From Syntrophothermus lipocalidus DSM 12680 (GTDB taxonomy: Bacteria > Bacillota > Syntrophomonadia > Syntrophomonadales > Syntrophothermaceae): a DNA stretch of 64,000 bases. The notes under the pieces were generated by a model. That model did no database searches. It had not been told where the DNA came from and was given only the letters and a program-made list of their open reading frames with translations. The stretch's first letter is position 1, and each line of letters starts with the position of its first letter. Positions 62,300 through 64,000 of this stretch are shown piece by piece. The stretch spans positions 1,240,001 through 1,304,000 of the forward strand of contig NC_014220.1 of assembly GCF_000092405.1 (NCBI RefSeq). The letters run 5' to 3'. Position numbers and translations under genes: made by a program.

Positions 62300-62670
62300 A
62301 AACTTTACGGTATCTGGCGGACCTTCATATTTCGCCTCTCACGTGTGAATTGCTACGCGAAGCGGGTTATTTCGTAGTCAGAGTAAGCGACGTTCTTTGT
62401 CCCGCAGCTTCAGACGAAGAAATTCTACGTTACGCACGCAAGCACCAGATGATCATTATAACCCAAGACTTAGATTTTTCAGCCCTTCTCGCCATTACTA
62501 ATGCTTCACAGCCGAGTGTTATAACCCTCCGCTTAGCCATACCTCACCCACACTCCGTAGCCAAGATTCTTTGCCAGGTACTACCAGGAGTCGAACCCGA
62601 TCTGGTAAGAGGAGCTATAATTTCTGTGACCGAAGACAAAGTTAAGGTAAGGACACTCCCTGTCCACTGA
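62296..62670 (+). CDS. DUF5615 PIN-like toxin
   Basis: 124 residues from TTG 62296. YLADLHISPLTCELLREAGY, SDEEILRYARKHQMIIITQD and LDFS hold the conserved acidic residues of the DUF5615/PIN-like group, expected to be metal-dependent ribonucleases. Translationally coupled to the DUF433 antitoxin. Confidence 0.88.
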   Translation: MKTLRYLADLHISPLTCELLREAGYFVVRVSDVLCPAASDEEILRYARKHQMIIITQDLDFSALLAITNASQPSVITLRLAIPHPHSVAKILCQVLPGVEPDLVRGAIISVTEDKVKVRTLPVH

Positions 62671-62779
62671 AGACGGGCTAGGGAAAGAATTGGCCACTGC
62701 TGAAGAATTTTTGGAAAATGAAAGTGGCTGAATTAGGAAAGAAATTGGGAAATAAGCTGGCGGCGGAAACTTATACCAG

Positions 62780-62810
62780 ACCCTCCACCAGTAAGGTGAA
62801 GGGTTTTTTG
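62780..62810 (+). terminator. Intrinsic terminator after the toxin gene
   Basis: CCCTCCACC / GGTGAAGGG (one mismatch) with a 5-nt loop and a following TTTTTTG; directly before the right-hand 104-bp repeat. Confidence 0.75.
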
Positions 62811-62817
62811 TCTCGCC

Positions 62818-62921
62818 GCCTTTTCCCTAGTTTTCCCTGCCCAGGATCAGGTATGTGTGGTTCTGGCACCAACAGAGCCAACATATCTATTAGAAGCATG
62901 AACCGAGAACGGAGGTAGGAG
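62818..62921. repeat. 104-bp direct repeat, right copy
   Basis: Second copy of 61874-61977. Its 3' end (ACGGAGGTAGGAGG) supplies the ribosome site of the truncated ATPase gene at 62925. Confidence 0.9.
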
Positions 62922-62924
62922 GTT

Positions 62925-63251
62925 GTGACGCGAATTCGACATTTGTTTCCAGGAGGCAACACCTGCAACGGGTTTCATTCCTTCTACGAGTTCATCGTGC
63001 CGAACCAGGCCCGGTTGAAACTGGTCTTGAAAGGCGGCCCGGGAGTTGGCAAGTCGACCCTGATGAAAAAACTAGGCGAAGAGTTTATCGACCTGGGTTA
63101 TCGTGTGGAGTTTCACTGGTGTTCATCTGACAACGAATCCCTGGACGCCATCGCACTGCCGGACTACGATATCGCGGTCGTCGACGCCGCACAGGGTCGT
63201 GTTTACCATAGAAATGGTGGACAAGCCTTCAAAGTAGTGGTTTTTAAATGA
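62925..63251 (+). pseudogene. Truncated PRK06851-type ATPase
   Basis: 108 residues, GTG 62925. The N-terminal part is well preserved: HLFPGGNTCNGFHSFYEFIV, P-loop LKGGPGVGKSTLMKKLGEEF and HWCSSDNESLDAIALP. After VVDAA it loses similarity to what is expected (GTAPH...) and stops, whereas family members have ~350 residues. The end is followed by hairpins. Probably a remnant of an inactivated gene. Confidence 0.75.
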
Positions 63252-63274
63252 GCTTTACGGCGGTTCCTCATTAC

Positions 63275-63307
63275 CGGCATGTTTCAGCCGTTGGCTGAAA
63301 GATGCCG
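63275..63307 (+). terminator. Hairpin after the truncated ATPase
   Basis: CGGCAT-G-TTTCAGCC / GGCTGAAA-G-ATGCCG with a 3-nt loop, followed by CTTTTCCCCC. Confidence 0.6.
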
Positions 63308-63313
63308 CTTTTC

Positions 63314-63360
63314 CCCCGCCGGGGTCGCTGCGTAGGCGCGACGATCTGGCGGCCTTTTTT
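63314..63360 (+). terminator. Second hairpin with T-run
   Basis: GCCGGGGTCGC ... GCGCGACGATCTGGCGGC, an imperfect stem followed by CCTTTTTTCG. Confidence 0.55.
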
Positions 63361-63457
63361 CGTACCACTCAACAGGGGAACTCCTCGTCGTAAAAAGCTG
63401 AGCGAGCAGCCTCCGCTATAGGCTACTCGCTCCCCTAGGACAAACCCATAAACGCTG

Positions 63458-63757
63458 TTAACCATAATGATAACCCCTACGCCCGAATTCCCGCTGACAG
63501 AACTCATAGAGTTCTTCAGTAGAATTGAATTCTGGAACAGGTCCTACCAAATACGGGCGCACTTTTTTGTTATATTCTTCAAGTGTAAGAGCCTTAAACT
63601 CTATGAGCCCGAAGTCCTCGAGCCCTTCCTCAAAGGTGTCTTCCACGCGATGCCAGATAAAACCGTCCTTAGTCTCCTTCACAAGCTTCCCAAAGAATTG
63701 GTGCCCGCGGTTGGTGTCGTGAAAGCCGACCCAGTCATCGTGAACTTCCACCCCCAA
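63458..63757 (-). CDS. Hypothetical protein
   Basis: 99 residues, TTG 63757 or GTG 63751 as start; the ribosome site is not clear. Its acidic/Lys-rich composition (LVKETKDGFIWHRVEDTFEE, ALTLEEYNKKVRPYLVG) looks like a real soluble protein. No family recognised. It follows the hsdR remnant on the same strand. Confidence 0.5.
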   Translation of the reverse strand: MGVEVHDDWVGFHDTNRGHQFFGKLVKETKDGFIWHRVEDTFEEGLEDFGLIEFKALTLEEYNKKVRPYLVGPVPEFNSTEELYEFCQREFGRRGYHYG

Positions 63758-63822
63758 TGACCAGCATTAAAGGAGGCCACACTCCAAATGAACTGTCTTT
63801 TACAAGATACAACACCTTATCG

Positions 63823-64000
63823 CTAATCATTCATATCAACTCCTGCGTTCGGTAGGCGGTTTCTGTTTTCGAAATTCTCGTTATGCTCGATCGGCGTCTC
63901 GGTAAAGGCAATAAAGGAATCGTTGGGCAGGACGTCACGCATGTAACGGACAAAGCGTTCCATGCAGCATTGCTGGCTACGCTGGACCTCATGGTTAATC
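63823..64000 (-). pseudogene. Remnant of a type I restriction enzyme R subunit (hsdR), partial
   Basis: The minus strand reads RYMRDVLPNDSFIAFTETPI before stopping at TAG 63823. This resembles the HsdR helicase motif (ALPNAxFIGFTGTPI) with changes at the key Gly residues, and the ~30 residues after it are not HsdR-like. It therefore looks like a decayed piece; the rest is outside the window. Confidence 0.5.

Noticed and set aside
63467-63760. A 97-codon plus-strand frame
   Set aside because: Antisense to the more protein-like minus-strand frame at 63458-63757; hydrophobic stretches look like complement of Glu/Lys codons.
1-64000. CRISPR array, rRNA, insertion sequence transposase, prophage
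   Set aside because: No regularly spaced repeats, rRNA sequence, transposase motifs or phage genes were found.

Overview
The window (64 kb, roughly 50% G+C) looks like the chromosome of an anaerobic, spore-forming, low-to-mid G+C Gram-positive bacterium (Clostridia), probably a fatty-acid-oxidising syntroph of the Syntrophomonas/Syntrophothermus kind. The evidence is SpoIIP, the YvrJ/DUF2922/DUF1659 trio, DUF3343, DUF1540 and TIGR04086 proteins, sortase/LPxTG anchoring, HdrABC-like redox proteins, a complete beta-oxidation operon and three sigma-54 activators. The genus is an inference.

Left part (1-24 kb). An hdrCBA-like operon is transcribed from a near-perfect sigma-54 promoter, with a CBS-PAS-AAA activator gene immediately upstream. 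Then come a DUF1540 protein, an HDAC-fold protein, an EF-G paralogue, surE-lepB, and a preQ0/folate operon (queD-queC-DUF366-queE-folE) whose queC 3' end runs into a repeat element. A mixed block follows: YdcZ and ZIP transporters, a candidate structured leader RNA, half-size TauE, CopZ-like protein, ABC exporter, TrkA-type K+ channel, thioesterase, ahcY, spoIIP and the YvrJ/DUF2922/DUF1659 proteins.

Fatty-acid/acyl-CoA region (24.4-38 kb). A minus-strand operon encodes acyl-CoA dehydrogenase, a two-subunit CoA-transferase, 3-hydroxyacyl-CoA dehydrogenase, an HMG-CoA-synthase-fold protein fused to a DUF35 zinc-ribbon/OB domain, an SCP2-type thiolase, a small Cys-containing protein and an enoyl-CoA hydratase. 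It has its own sigma-54 promoter and is bracketed by two sigma-54 activators. tRNA-Arg(CCG), a perfect 62-bp palindrome and a class III CoA-transferase lie upstream. The 702-residue activator itself has a third sigma-54 promoter and TGTTGC/GCAACA dyads further upstream.

Signalling region (38.9-50 kb). Four successive minus-strand genes (membrane lipoprotein, FHA membrane protein, coiled-coil protein, Ser/Thr kinase) all carry double-CxxC zinc ribbons and face a divergent FHA-winged-helix regulator. An amidohydrolase with a leaderless-looking promoter, a chemoreceptor and a membrane GGDEF protein follow.

Surface region (50-61.5 kb). After a decayed CoA-transferase beta pseudogene comes a minus-strand cluster of three TasA/CalY-like proteins with SipW-type signal peptides, a PA14/TasA-like protein, an ER-type (SipW-like) multi-spanning signal peptidase, a DUF5305 protein, an LPxTG protein and a sortase. 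A LuxR-type regulator with Glu at the phosphoacceptor position lies upstream, next to a secreted transglutaminase gene preceded by a c-di-GMP-I riboswitch and an intrinsic terminator. I infer a c-di-GMP-linked extracellular fibre or matrix system.

Right end (61.6-64 kb). A DUF433/DUF5615 toxin-antitoxin pair lies between two 104-bp direct repeats. It is followed by a truncated PRK06851-like ATPase, a hypothetical gene and a decayed hsdR fragment, so this end looks like a decaying accessory region.
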